A stretch of 64,000 nucleotides of DNA from Bacillus licheniformis DSM 13 = ATCC 14580 (GTDB lineage: Bacteria > Bacillota > Bacilli > Bacillales > Bacillaceae): contig NC_006270.3 of NCBI RefSeq assembly GCF_000011645.1, positions 3,122,501-3,186,500 of the forward strand, given 5' to 3'. Positions 15,720 through 23,898 of the stretch are shown here, piece by piece. Position 1 is the first letter of the stretch. Each line of letters starts with the position of its first letter. The position numbers were made by a program, and so were the translations under genes. Under the pieces are notes generated by a model. The model was given only the letters and a program-made list of their open reading frames with translations, did no database searches and was not told the DNA's origin.

Positions 15720-17348
15720 ATGAATTATGCTGAGAAGAAAAAAAACTGGATCAAATTAGGTATTTTTGCGCTGTTTGCGGGAGGCATACTCGCGTATATC
15801 GGCATTTCGAATGCGGACATTCATTGGGGCGGCTTTATCTCCATGATGATATTCTTTGCTTTCACCTATTATTTAGGCGCTTTTTACGCAGCAAAGAAAT
15901 CAAATTCTTTTTCCGATATGATCGTGGCAAAAAGGAGCATGCCGTTTTTCGTCGGAATGGTGACGATGGCCGCAACATGGGTCGGCGGCGGATATATTAA
16001 CGGAACGGCCGAATCGACTTACAGCGACGGCCTCATCTGGGCCCAAGCGCCTTGGGGCTACGCATTGAGCCTGATTATCGGCGGTATTTTCTTCGCCAGA
16101 AAAATGCGCCGTCATCAATTTATGACCATTATCGATCCTCTCGAACAGCGCTTCGGTAAGCGGATGGCCGGCGTTTTATATATACCGGCGCTGTTAGGAG
16201 AATTGTTTTGGAGCGCCGCGATCTTAACGGCATTGGGCACGACTTTCGGAATGATTCTGAATATCGATTTCCAAACGTCGATTATTCTTTCGGCGATGAT
16301 CGCCATCGCTTATACGGTGGCCGGAGGCATGTGGGCAGTTGCTTTCACAGATGTCTTTCAAATGATTGTCATTTTGCTCGGGCTGTTTTTAGTCGTCCCA
16401 TTTGTATTGTCGAATGTCGGTGCTCTCGATAGCGTATGGGCAAATTACAGGCACGATTTCGGCAGCAGCGCCAATCTGCTTCCGCCGTTGGACGGCTGGA
16501 AAAACCCGGATTGGGGAAACCTGTTTTGGAACTGGTGGGATAATGCGCTCCTCTTAATTTTCGGAGGTATCGCATGGCAGGTGTACTTTCAGCGCGTTCT
16601 TTCGGCAAAATCGGAAAGCGCCGCCATGTGGCAGTCGATAATTGCCGGAGTGATCTGCATCATTGCCGCCATTCCGTGCGTAATCATCGGAGCTGCCGGA
16701 AACAGTACCGATTGGAGCCTGTTCGGAGCGAGCGCTCCGGATAACCCGGCGATGATTTTGCCGCAAACGCTTGCGTATTTGACGCCAGGAATCATCGCAG
16801 GCCTCGGCTTGGGTGCAATCGCAGCAGCCGTCATGTCAAGCATGGACTCATCGATTCTATCGGCATCATCAATGGCCGCATGGAATATTTACCGTCCGCT
16901 CATCAAGCCGAAGGCCACCCAAAAACAGCTGCAAAAAGTCGTCAAACGCTCAATCATTTTGTTCGGCGCGGGAGCAGCGGTCATCGCGCTGAATGTCAAA
17001 AGCGTTTATACTTTATGGTATTTGGCTTCGGATTTAGTTTATTGCATTCTTTTTCCCCAGTTAACAATGGCCCTCTTTTATAAAAGAGCAAATCTTTACG
17101 GGTCGATTGCTGGATTTGCAGTTGCAGTCATTCTGAGGCTCGGCGGTGGTGAACCCGCATTCGGCATTCCGCCGCTTCTGCCGTATCCGATGATTGAAGA
17201 CGGCACGGTCCTCTTTCCTTTCCGGACGCTGGCTGCAGTCACAGCATTTATGACGATCTTCGCTGTGTCCGAATTGACGCAGCGCAAATGCCCTCCTAAA
17301 CAGCTTGTACTCCCCCAAGAAAAACAGAAAGACGACCGCGCGGCTTAA
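15720..17348 (+). CDS. Sodium:solute symporter resembling high-affinity choline transporter CHT1
   Basis: A 542-aa SSS-family symporter with about 13 membrane segments. Long stretches match recalled animal CHT1 (SLC5A7): ATWVGGGYINGTAE, WAQAPWGYALSLI, IPALLGELFWSAAI, WQVYFQRVLSA, AAVMSSMDSSILSASSM and LWYLASDLVYCILFPQL. Choline as substrate is therefore a good inference and is reinforced by the neighbouring gbsR-gbsAB genes. As I recall, B. subtilis has no gene here and takes choline up by the OpuB/OpuC ABC systems. GGAGGCGAT precedes the ATG. The gbsR terminator lies upstream, so it probably has its own promoter. Confidence 0.88.
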   Translation: MNYAEKKKNWIKLGIFALFAGGILAYIGISNADIHWGGFISMMIFFAFTYYLGAFYAAKKSNSFSDMIVAKRSMPFFVGMVTMAATWVGGGYINGTAESTYSDGLIWAQAPWGYALSLIIGGIFFARKMRRHQFMTIIDPLEQRFGKRMAGVLYIPALLGELFWSAAILTALGTTFGMILNIDFQTSIILSAMIAIAYTVAGGMWAVAFTDVFQMIVILLGLFLVVPFVLSNVGALDSVWANYRHDFGSSANLLPPLDGWKNPDWGNLFWNWWDNALLLIFGGIAWQVYFQRVLSAKSESAAMWQSIIAGVICIIAAIPCVIIGAAGNSTDWSLFGASAPDNPAMILPQTLAYLTPGIIAGLGLGAIAAAVMSSMDSSILSASSMAAWNIYRPLIKPKATQKQLQKVVKRSIILFGAGAAVIALNVKSVYTLWYLASDLVYCILFPQLTMALFYKRANLYGSIAGFAVAVILRLGGGEPAFGIPPLLPYPMIEDGTVLFPFRTLAAVTAFMTIFAVSELTQRKCPPKQLVLPQEKQKDDRAA

Positions 17349-17353
17349 ATAGG

Positions 17354-17380
17354 AAAAACGCCCGGCCCCGGGCGTTTTTC
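17354..17380. terminator. Terminator after the CHT1-like gene
   Basis: AAAAACGCCCGG and CCGGGCGTTTTT form a GC-rich stem with A/T tracts on both sides, between convergent genes. Confidence 0.9.
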
Positions 17381-17391
17381 TAGATTTATGT

Positions 17392-18309
17392 TTATTTTTT
17401 TACGGCAAGAATGTAATGAATCGTTTCAAAGGCTGACAGATCATCTTTTCGATTTTTAAAATAACGCCCTTGAATATCTGAAGGTGATAAATGCTCGTAA
17501 ACGAGCAGTCCGGATTGCTGCAGCATGTGCTGTATTTTCTGATACGAATAGCATGATTTCATCGGTTCTCCTCCTGCCGCTGCCATTTTTACCATATTTT
17601 CCACCCTGTTGAAGAAGCCTTTCTCTTTAAACAAGTTTTCATCAGCATAATCGAAAACGATCGAACTGCCTGAAGGGAGGTCAGCCATTAATTCCCCGAG
17701 CAGTTTTTCGGTTTCTTCCTTTGTTAAGTAGTAAGAAACGCCTAAAAAGCTGAAGAACGTTTTTTTGTTAAAATGAAAACCCTTATCAGCCAATTCTTGA
17801 TAAGAAAACGACTTGGCAAAGTCCAAAGGAATAAAATGAAGGTGGTCCGGGATGTGAAAACCGGCTTTGTCCAGCTTTTCCTTTTTCAATTTCTGTGTCG
17901 CTGGGTGGTCAATTTCAAAGATATCAATTTTGTCCTTTAACTCTAGGTTCCGAAAACAGAAAGTATCCAGCCCTGCCCCAAGAATCACGTATTGTTCTGT
18001 CCCAAGCCGAATCTCATGATGCAGCACTCTTTCGCAATAAGCGGCACGGGCGAGCGGCGTCGGAGAGAGCTGAACTTGTGTGATCCATCTTAATATTTCT
18101 TCATCGTCTCCCTCGTATTTTTCCGCTATAGCTTTGTTGAAGAACTGTATGCCTTGAATGAAGCTGTTTTTGATATCAGCAAATTCTTGTTGGGAAATGA
18201 GCGATTTGGCCAGATTATCATCAAAGATTTTTGGTTCATCATACTGGCTGTGATAAGCTCTGCCAAAAGCCGAAATAAGGGACGTTATACTCGATTCATC
18301 TTTTTTCAT
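17392..18309 (-). CDS. Class I SAM-dependent O-methyltransferase (leucine carboxyl methyltransferase family)
   Basis: A 305-aa protein. YVILGAGLDTFCFR is the SAM-binding motif I, FEIDHPATQKLKK motif II and FFSFLGVSYYLT a conserved later block of the LCM/TIGR00027 family. Relatives methylate carboxyl or hydroxyl groups of secondary metabolites; the substrate is unknown. The ATG at 18309 follows GAAGGAGTG. It sits behind a consensus promoter and an intrinsic-terminator hairpin in its own leader, implying regulated read-through. It is absent from this locus in B. subtilis as far as I recall. Confidence 0.85.
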   Translation of the reverse strand: MKKDESSITSLISAFGRAYHSQYDEPKIFDDNLAKSLISQQEFADIKNSFIQGIQFFNKAIAEKYEGDDEEILRWITQVQLSPTPLARAAYCERVLHHEIRLGTEQYVILGAGLDTFCFRNLELKDKIDIFEIDHPATQKLKKEKLDKAGFHIPDHLHFIPLDFAKSFSYQELADKGFHFNKKTFFSFLGVSYYLTKEETEKLLGELMADLPSGSSIVFDYADENLFKEKGFFNRVENMVKMAAAGGEPMKSCYSYQKIQHMLQQSGLLVYEHLSPSDIQGRYFKNRKDDLSAFETIHYILAVKK

Positions 18310-18332
18310 GTCGGACACTCCTTCATAAACGC

Positions 18333-18369
18333 AAAAAAATAGGATTCTCCCGGCCAGGAGAATCCTATT
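18333..18369 (-). terminator. Attenuator-like hairpin in the methyltransferase leader
   Basis: A perfect 13-bp stem (18338-18350 with 18357-18369), a 6-base loop and seven T residues on the minus strand. It lies between the promoter and the ribosome site of the gene, not after a gene. No upstream coding frame ends at it, since alr stops only at 18484. Confidence 0.75.
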
Positions 18370-18394
18370 ATACACACCAATATTTAATTATTAA

Positions 18395-18423
18395 ATTATA
18401 GCATAAATAAATTTTTTTGTCAA
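18395..18423 (-). promoter_or_regulatory. Consensus SigA promoter of the methyltransferase gene
   Basis: TTGACA (18418-18423), exactly 17 bases, then TATAAT (18395-18400) on the minus strand, a full consensus match. Transcription would start near 18388, only about 20 bases before the attenuator stem. Confidence 0.85.
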
Positions 18424-18483
18424 GAAATTGCTCTTTTTTATTTTGATCAATGATCGAGCAAACGGCCTGTGAGTATGGGAAAA

Positions 18484-19665
18484 CTACACGTATAACAGCG
18501 GGGTCGACTTTTTAAAAATCTCGCCGTCTCTTATATAAAAACGAGGGACGCGCCAGCTTATGGTAGATACCACTTCATAGTTGATCGTATCAAGCATTTC
18601 CGCAATTTCATCAACAGATATCTCTGCTCCCTTTTGCCGGCCGTAAATCACGACTTCCTCTCCTTGTTTACCTTCACCCTCTCCCAGACTGACCATTATC
18701 ATATCCATTGTTACTCTTCCCGCCACCGGCACTCGTCTTCCTCGATGAAGAATAAAACCGCGGTTGGAAAGTTCACGGGAATAGCCGTCAGCATAGCCGA
18801 CCGGAATTGTGGCAATGACTTCCCCGCGCTCTGCAACATATGTAGCACCATAACTAACCGTCCGCGGTTCAGTCAACATGGTTTTCACATAAGCGATTCG
18901 CGCCTTCAAGCTTAGTGCAGGCACAAGCTTAACGAGATTAAGCTGCCTGATATAATCGGAAGGATATAATCCATACATTCCGATGCCTAAGCGAATCATA
19001 TCAGCGCTGAATTCCGGAAAAGCGATCGCCGCGGCCGTATTGTTCATATGCACCGTAGGCAGCTTAAAGCCTTGTTCTTTCAGAAAGCGAAGAAAGCTGA
19101 TAAACTTTTCGTGTTGAATCATGGTTAGCTCAGTATCCGGTTCGTCAGCTGTGGAAAAATGCGTAAAAATTCCTTCCCATTCGAGGTTTTCACTTGCCGT
19201 CAGCGCTTCCACGATTGCTAAAAGCTTTTCCTTTGTTCGTACACCTAAACGCCCCATGCCGGTATCCACATTGATATGAACAGCCAGCCGGTTAGGATCT
19301 GCTTCATTTTCCAATATCTCGTTCGCTTCTTTAATCCAGTCAACTTGAAAAGCTGATAACGATATATTCCAAGCTGCCGCTTCTTTCACACAGCTCAGCG
19401 GGGTGAAACCAAGCACAAGGATCGGCGCTTTAATCCCCGCTTTTCGTAAAACGACCGCTTCCTCCACCGAGGCAACGGCGAGCTCACTCGCACCATGTTC
19501 AAGTGCATGGCGTGCAACTTCCACCGATCCGTGACCATAAGCATTCGCTTTTACGACAGCCATAATTTTGCTCTTTTTCGGAATATGCCGCCGAAACGCG
19601 CGCAAATTTTTTTTGATCGCATCAAGATTTACCTCTACCCAAACTTCACGGCAAAGCTTTTTCAT
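18484..19665 (-). CDS. alr: Alanine racemase
   Basis: A 393-aa PLP enzyme interconverting L- and D-alanine for cell-wall synthesis or spore germination control. The PLP lysine is Lys39 in MAVVKANAYGHG; the second catalytic base is the Tyr in VSYGATYVAERG; the C-terminal beta domain ends YEVVSTISWRVPR. The ATG at 19665 follows AAGGGAG and overlaps the stop of a decayed upstream frame (TGATG), a relic of translational coupling. Bacillus commonly carries two racemases; this one looks more like the YncD/AlrB type, with low certainty. Confidence 0.95.
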   Translation of the reverse strand: MKKLCREVWVEVNLDAIKKNLRAFRRHIPKKSKIMAVVKANAYGHGSVEVARHALEHGASELAVASVEEAVVLRKAGIKAPILVLGFTPLSCVKEAAAWNISLSAFQVDWIKEANEILENEADPNRLAVHINVDTGMGRLGVRTKEKLLAIVEALTASENLEWEGIFTHFSTADEPDTELTMIQHEKFISFLRFLKEQGFKLPTVHMNNTAAAIAFPEFSADMIRLGIGMYGLYPSDYIRQLNLVKLVPALSLKARIAYVKTMLTEPRTVSYGATYVAERGEVIATIPVGYADGYSRELSNRGFILHRGRRVPVAGRVTMDMIMVSLGEGEGKQGEEVVIYGRQKGAEISVDEIAEMLDTINYEVVSTISWRVPRFYIRDGEIFKKSTPLLYV

Positions 19666-19886
19666 CAACGCTCCCTTCTTTCTTGTCCCATAGTATTCAT
19701 TTCATGTAGCCGTTCGAAAATTGCCCGGATGCTTTCTATCTCATTCTTATTCAGCTTCGGGCGAAATCATTCAGCCAGTAATCGTTAGCGGTGGAAGGCA
19801 AACAGCAGGAGCCCGTGCCGTGCAGACTTTAAATCGAAGGTTTCCTTCTGCTGCCAAAGGAAATGCAAATCTGTCCATCTAGTTTT
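19665..19886 (-). pseudogene. Possible decayed gene upstream of alr
   Basis: In the frame whose final TGA overlaps the alr ATG, 32 codons read FRPKLNKNEIESIRAIFE and end in QERRER. Upstream, the same frame reads RLLAE and before that a 33-codon stretch ending LLLFAFHR, interrupted only by TAA (19785-19787) and TGA (19767-19769). There is no start or ribosome site. The overlap with alr suggests this was the preceding gene of an operon. I do not recognise the family, and the similarity to coding sequence could be partly chance. Confidence 0.35.
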
Positions 19887-19979
19887 TTAAAAGTGTCTTA
19901 ATAAGGCTCCGATTTGATATATTTTAAGCGTCCCTGTCATAAATTTCGGTATACACGACCTGTGAAGGGAGCTTTCCGC

Positions 19980-21056
19980 ATGAAAAGAACAGCCGGGACT
20001 CCAGCTTGGTACAATCACGTGCCGCATCCAATAAGAAACGATGGTGCGGGCGCGACCGATTTTGGCCCCCGCGACGTGATGCGGGATTTAGAGAATCCCG
20101 ACATGTTCGTTCCTCCAAAAACAGATGCCGGAGCAATCCCTAATTTAAAGTTTTCTTTTTCAGACACACATATGCAGTTAAATCATGGCGGCTGGTCCCG
20201 TGAAATAACAGCCCGGGAACTGCCGGTATCAACGACGATTGCCGGCGTCAATATGCGGCTGACGCCAGGCGGGGTTCGCGAGTTGCATTGGCATAAGCAA
20301 TCGGAATGGGCTTACATGATTTTGGGCCATGCGCGCATTACCGCCGTCGATCAGGAAGGCCGAAACTTTATCGCCGATGTCGGCCCCGGAGATTTGTGGT
20401 TCTTTCCCGCCGGAATACCGCACTCGATTCAAGGGCTTGAGGATGGCTGCGAATTTCTCCTCGTTTTTGATGACGGGAACTTCTCTGAGTTCGATACCTT
20501 CACGATTACCGATTGGTTCGCACACACACCGAAAGATGTTCTGGCCGCGAATTTCGGTGTACACGAAAGCGCCTTCGCCCGCATCCCTGACAAACAGCGG
20601 TACATCTTCCAAGCAAAAGTGCCGGGACCGCTTGAAAACCAAAAAGTGCCGGACCCGTATGGAACCGTCCCAAAAAGCTTCGCATACAGGCTGTTTGCAC
20701 AAAAGCCTATCGTAACGCCGGGCGGAACGGTACGAATTGTTGATTCTTCAAACTTTCCAATTTCGACAGCGATCGCCGCCGCACTCGTCGAAGTCAAGCC
20801 CGGCGGAATGAGGGAAATGCATTGGCACCCGAACAACGATGAATGGCAGTACTATATCTCAGGGACCGGGCGAATGACAGTATTCGCCGCAAACGAGACT
20901 GCCCGGACCTTTAATTACCGGGCGGGGGATGTCGGATATGTCCCGTTTGCCATGGGGCATTACATTCAAAATACAGGCAGCGAAAGCCTGTGGTTTTTAG
21001 AAATATTCAAAAGCAGCCGCTTTGCAGACATTTCATTAAATCAGTGGATGGCCTGA
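19980..21056 (+). CDS. oxdC: Oxalate decarboxylase (bicupin), C terminus lost by frameshift
   Basis: A 358-aa bicupin that converts oxalate to formate and CO2 with manganese. Both cupins keep their metal ligands: ELHWHKQSEW with IPHSIQG, and EMHWHPNNDEW with MGHYIQN. The lid carrying the catalytic Glu reads NFSEFDTF, where B. subtilis OxdC has SENST; the Glu is retained. After SLNQWMA the frame meets TGA, but the next frame continues LTPRELVEEHLHAGPELMNA and on to a TAG at 21158-21160, matching the recalled OxdC tail. A single missing C near 21052 explains this. Activity may survive but oligomer stability is doubtful. The ATG at 19980 follows AAGGGAG. Confidence 0.92.
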   Translation: MKRTAGTPAWYNHVPHPIRNDGAGATDFGPRDVMRDLENPDMFVPPKTDAGAIPNLKFSFSDTHMQLNHGGWSREITARELPVSTTIAGVNMRLTPGGVRELHWHKQSEWAYMILGHARITAVDQEGRNFIADVGPGDLWFFPAGIPHSIQGLEDGCEFLLVFDDGNFSEFDTFTITDWFAHTPKDVLAANFGVHESAFARIPDKQRYIFQAKVPGPLENQKVPDPYGTVPKSFAYRLFAQKPIVTPGGTVRIVDSSNFPISTAIAAALVEVKPGGMREMHWHPNNDEWQYYISGTGRMTVFAANETARTFNYRAGDVGYVPFAMGHYIQNTGSESLWFLEIFKSSRFADISLNQWMA

Positions 21057-21202
21057 CTCCAAGAGAGCTGGTTGAAGAGCATTTGCATGCAGGCCCTGAG
21101 CTGATGAACGCTCTGCGAAAAGAAAAATGGCCAGTCGTCAAATACCGTACTGACGGATAGGCCATAAACCTAGGAAAATGGCTCGCGAAAAAAGGCAACA
21201 AA

Positions 21203-21228
21203 AAAACCCTTGAATGATCAAGGGTTTT
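21203..21228 (-). terminator. Terminator of tRNA-Ala
   Basis: AAAACCCTTGA / TCAAGGGTTTT stem with a T run on the minus strand, just past the tRNA 3' end. Confidence 0.85.
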
Positions 21229-21233
21229 AAAGA

Positions 21234-21306
21234 TGGAGCATAGCGGGCTCGAACCGCTGACCTCTACACTGCCAGTGTAGCGCTCTCCCAGCTGAGCTAA
21301 TGCCCC
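21234..21306 (-). tRNA. tRNA-Ala (anticodon GGC)
   Basis: The complement folds as a 73-base cloverleaf. The acceptor GGGGCAT pairs with ATGCTCC, and the D arm is GCTCAGCTGGGAGAGC. The anticodon stem CTACA/TGTAG encloses CTGGCAG (anticodon GGC), and the T arm contains GGTTCGAGCC. The discriminator is A and CCA is not encoded. Confidence 0.97.
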
Positions 21307-21326
21307 GTATATTTGAGACATGATTT

Positions 21327-21355
21327 ATTATAGATGGAATTTTGGAGAAAAGCAA
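21327..21355 (-). promoter_or_regulatory. Promoter of tRNA-Ala
   Basis: TTGCTT (21350-21355), a 17-base spacer and TATAAT (21327-21332) on the minus strand, about 20 bases before the tRNA. Confidence 0.75.
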
Positions 21356-21366
21356 GTGGTTTTTGA

Positions 21367-21412
21367 TGTGAAAAAGAAAATGCTCTGTCAGCCGGCCATT
21401 TTCTTTTTCACA
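21367..21412 (-). terminator. Terminator of the type VII toxin operon
   Basis: A perfect 16-bp stem: TGTGAAAAAGAAAATG (21367-21382) and its complement (21397-21412). It separates the toxin operon from the tRNA promoter. Confidence 0.8.
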
Positions 21413-21420
21413 TAGACAAT

Positions 21421-21528
21421 CTATCGCTCCGATTTTTCAAAGCAGAACTGAATGAACCTTTCAGACAAATCCAGAATGTCTTCTTTCCTTGCCAAGGCAG
21501 CGATCCATTCTTCCGGGATGCTTTTCAT
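21421..21528 (-). pseudogene. 35-codon remnant downstream of the immunity gene
   Basis: It reads MKSIPEEWIAALARKEDILD and onward to FEKSER then stop. It looks like a genuine coding tail (balanced acidic/basic helix), but there is no ribosome site before the ATG. It probably is the 3' end of a lost gene of the toxin-immunity array, or an orphan fragment. No family recognised. Confidence 0.4.
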
Positions 21529-21543
21529 TCAAAAGATTACATT

Positions 21544-21942
21544 TCACGGGGCGGGAAAACCCCACATAGGTACTTTAACTTCTTCAATTTTTTCAACTTC
21601 ACTTTTTCCTACCCATTTTTCATATTCAAATCGATCAACTTGAACAAATCCATATTTTTTGATAATGTCCGGGCCATGTAGCCCACTTCCAATTAAGAGC
21701 CTATTGTCTTCCTCACGAAAAACAGGAAACTCAAGATCATTAATAATTGCTTGGTATCTTACATCATAAACTGAAGAAATATGTTCTCTTCGAACTTGTT
21801 TACAATAATGTCCAGTTTCATCTAAAATAAAACCAAATTGAATTGCCTCAGGATCTTTGGTAAATAATTCGTAGTTTTCTTGATCATGCTGAATAATCTC
21901 GTACTCTTTATCATTGTATAGTGCCCAAACGCCATTTCTCAT
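21544..21942 (-). CDS. Probable immunity protein of the adjacent toxin
   Basis: A 132-aa acidic cytosolic protein, no signal peptide, 14 bases after the toxin stop and preceded by GGTGGGGG. Its position, size, acidity and low G+C match immunity genes that follow polymorphic toxins. Visible segments are MRNGVWALYNDKEYEIIQHD at the start and DIIKKYGFVQVDRFEYEKWV near the end. I cannot assign it to a named immunity family; the role is inferred from context. Confidence 0.7.
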   Translation of the reverse strand: MRNGVWALYNDKEYEIIQHDQENYELFTKDPEAIQFGFILDETGHYCKQVRREHISSVYDVRYQAIINDLEFPVFREEDNRLLIGSGLHGPDIIKKYGFVQVDRFEYEKWVGKSEVEKIEEVKVPMWGFPAP

Positions 21943-21956
21943 ATAGTTACCCCCAC

Positions 21957-23879
21957 CTATTCATTAACTGAAATGAACCTTTTTTGTTTAACACTATAGA
22001 TCCCAATAAGTTTCTCGCCTTGATTAGTGATCTCATAAAGTTCTGCACCTTCATGCATAGGTGTTCTTGTATCATTGCGATATTCAGGAATAGTGTAATC
22101 TTTACTCTCTGTAAATCCATTTCCAGTAAACGGAGATTGTTGCTCAGTTGCAATATAATCCATTGCCAAATCATCGTGGGTCATTTTATTTACGGCCTCT
22201 GAATTCTTCCCTCCAAACGGAATTTTATAATCGTTTGGATTACCTGCCTTATAGCGTACCGCTAATGCTGATGTTCCGCCACTGAAAGGGTTGTTTTCGT
22301 AATCTAATCTAAGTCCTTCATAAATCTTATCAAAAGTGTTCAATTCCTTAGTATCAGTAGCTCTTGCCACATATCCACCTAGCTTTATTTGCCCACCATC
22401 ACTTGGTGAAGAAAATAGCCAACTTTTGGAATCAGGAGAAAGAACCTTCTGCATAATTGTATCTTCTGAAAGACTAGGAACGTTTCGCCTAATATCTTTA
22501 ATAACTTCCACCTCTTTAGATGAAAGTTTATTTATAGATTTAAGCCTCAAGTCATTAAAATTATTGACTGTTAATTTATGCTTTTTTAATACAGTTCCTA
22601 AATTATCTTCAAAAGATTTATCCAATTGTTCCCACGAAAATTTCGGATTAACTGGTGAATTCCTATTAACATCTACCTCTTTAACAACACTTTTAACACT
22701 CTTCCCAGCTTCAATCTCCTTCTCAACCCGCTGAATCGAATCCTGCATCTTCGCTTTCGAAGCCTTATGGGCGTCGTTGACGTGGGCGGAGTAATTGGAT
22801 CCTTTTCGGACGAGGGTGCCGCCCGCTCCTGCTTCTGCACCGCGGGCAATATCGCTCAAGGCGTCGGCGCTTTTGGCGAATTGTTTTTTAATGGCGAAGC
22901 CTGCGTCGTTGAGCCGGTCTTGAGCTTTCAGCCCATTCACCTTCATGCGGTTCGCCCAGATGTTTTTGCTGTCTTTAAGAGATTGTACCATATGTTCTGT
23001 TTTGCTTGAAATTTGGCCGATTGTGGCTGCGCTTTTAAATGAGCCTTTCGCCGCGGCAGCGCCTGGGATGATGTCAAGGGCGCCGAACACGCCTCTTTCA
23101 AACCTTTCGCCTGTGTTTAACTCCCGCTGCGTCATCCAGTCTTTTCCTGTTGCCGCGCTCGCGATATTGGCTCCTCCGTAGGCGACGGCCACCGTGAGAC
23201 CTGCCGGTGCGCAAAAGATGGTGAGCACGATAATGCCTGCTCCGGCCAGAAGATCCCGCCATAATTCCTGATTCTTTTGGACATCGCCGATTGATTCGTA
23301 TTCAAATCCGCGGGAAGAGGCAATCGCTTTCGTGTATTCTTCATACGATAACTCAATGTCGGGGTGGTTGATCTGGAATTCTTCAAATTCTTTGCTCAGT
23401 ACGTGATCAAACGATTCCGAGTCTTTGAAGATATCATTTACGCTCACTTTCGCTTTGTCGGTTTCAACCGCTTGCTTGGACATGCCGTATCCGACGTAAG
23501 TGGTTTCCTTGGAGCCGATCCGGTTTACGGTGGTGTAATTATGTATGGTCAGTCCGCGCATTTTTTCGGCGAACGCGTCTATTTTTTTATAAAAAGGGCT
23601 GTCAATGTGGTCTGCCACCAAACTGCCGGCTTTCAGGCAAAAGTCGGCCAGCTTTTGATAATCCTTAAACAGTTCCTCGATCTTGCTTTTTTTGCTGGTG
23701 TGGGTAAAGCTGATCGACCTGTCGCTGTCCTTGTCTTTGATTTTGGATTCGATATCTTCCAAGAGATCATTGAGTTTTATAAGGCCGGATTTCATACCGC
23801 CGCCGTATTGGCCGCCCGTCAGCGCATCAAGACCGTCTTTCATGCCCTGCCATTCTTCCGGTACGTATTTCACATCCAT
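21957..23879 (-). CDS. Type VII secretion-associated polymorphic toxin
   Basis: A 640-aa protein. Residues about 1-200 form a helical targeting domain (VPEEWQGMKDGLDALTGG). A hydrophobic stretch is at about 215-240. A pre-toxin TG-like region with ELNTGERFERGVFGALDIIP follows, then a basic linker. The last about 200 residues are a separate domain with GGYVARATD, SGGTSALAVRY and TPMHEGAELYEI. I do not recognise that effector; Arg/Ser-rich and Glu motifs could fit an ADP-ribosyltransferase fold, but this is speculation. Base composition drops sharply where the C-terminal domain begins, a sign of domain exchange. Export through the Yuk/ESX system is inferred from the WXG-type genes upstream. The ATG at 23879 follows GAGGCGATC. 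Confidence 0.8.
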   Translation of the reverse strand: MDVKYVPEEWQGMKDGLDALTGGQYGGGMKSGLIKLNDLLEDIESKIKDKDSDRSISFTHTSKKSKIEELFKDYQKLADFCLKAGSLVADHIDSPFYKKIDAFAEKMRGLTIHNYTTVNRIGSKETTYVGYGMSKQAVETDKAKVSVNDIFKDSESFDHVLSKEFEEFQINHPDIELSYEEYTKAIASSRGFEYESIGDVQKNQELWRDLLAGAGIIVLTIFCAPAGLTVAVAYGGANIASAATGKDWMTQRELNTGERFERGVFGALDIIPGAAAAKGSFKSAATIGQISSKTEHMVQSLKDSKNIWANRMKVNGLKAQDRLNDAGFAIKKQFAKSADALSDIARGAEAGAGGTLVRKGSNYSAHVNDAHKASKAKMQDSIQRVEKEIEAGKSVKSVVKEVDVNRNSPVNPKFSWEQLDKSFEDNLGTVLKKHKLTVNNFNDLRLKSINKLSSKEVEVIKDIRRNVPSLSEDTIMQKVLSPDSKSWLFSSPSDGGQIKLGGYVARATDTKELNTFDKIYEGLRLDYENNPFSGGTSALAVRYKAGNPNDYKIPFGGKNSEAVNKMTHDDLAMDYIATEQQSPFTGNGFTESKDYTIPEYRNDTRTPMHEGAELYEITNQGEKLIGIYSVKQKRFISVNE

Positions 23880-23898
23880 TTAGATGATCGCCTCATTT

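Noticed and set aside
17354..18330. Plasmid-type or erm-like leader peptide in the methyltransferase leader
   Set aside because: The only in-frame start upstream is a GTG without ribosome site; no ATG leader peptide exists between the promoter and the hairpin.
21181..21412. Genomic-island attachment at tRNA-Ala
   Set aside because: No duplicated tRNA 3' end or integrase near the type VII operon.
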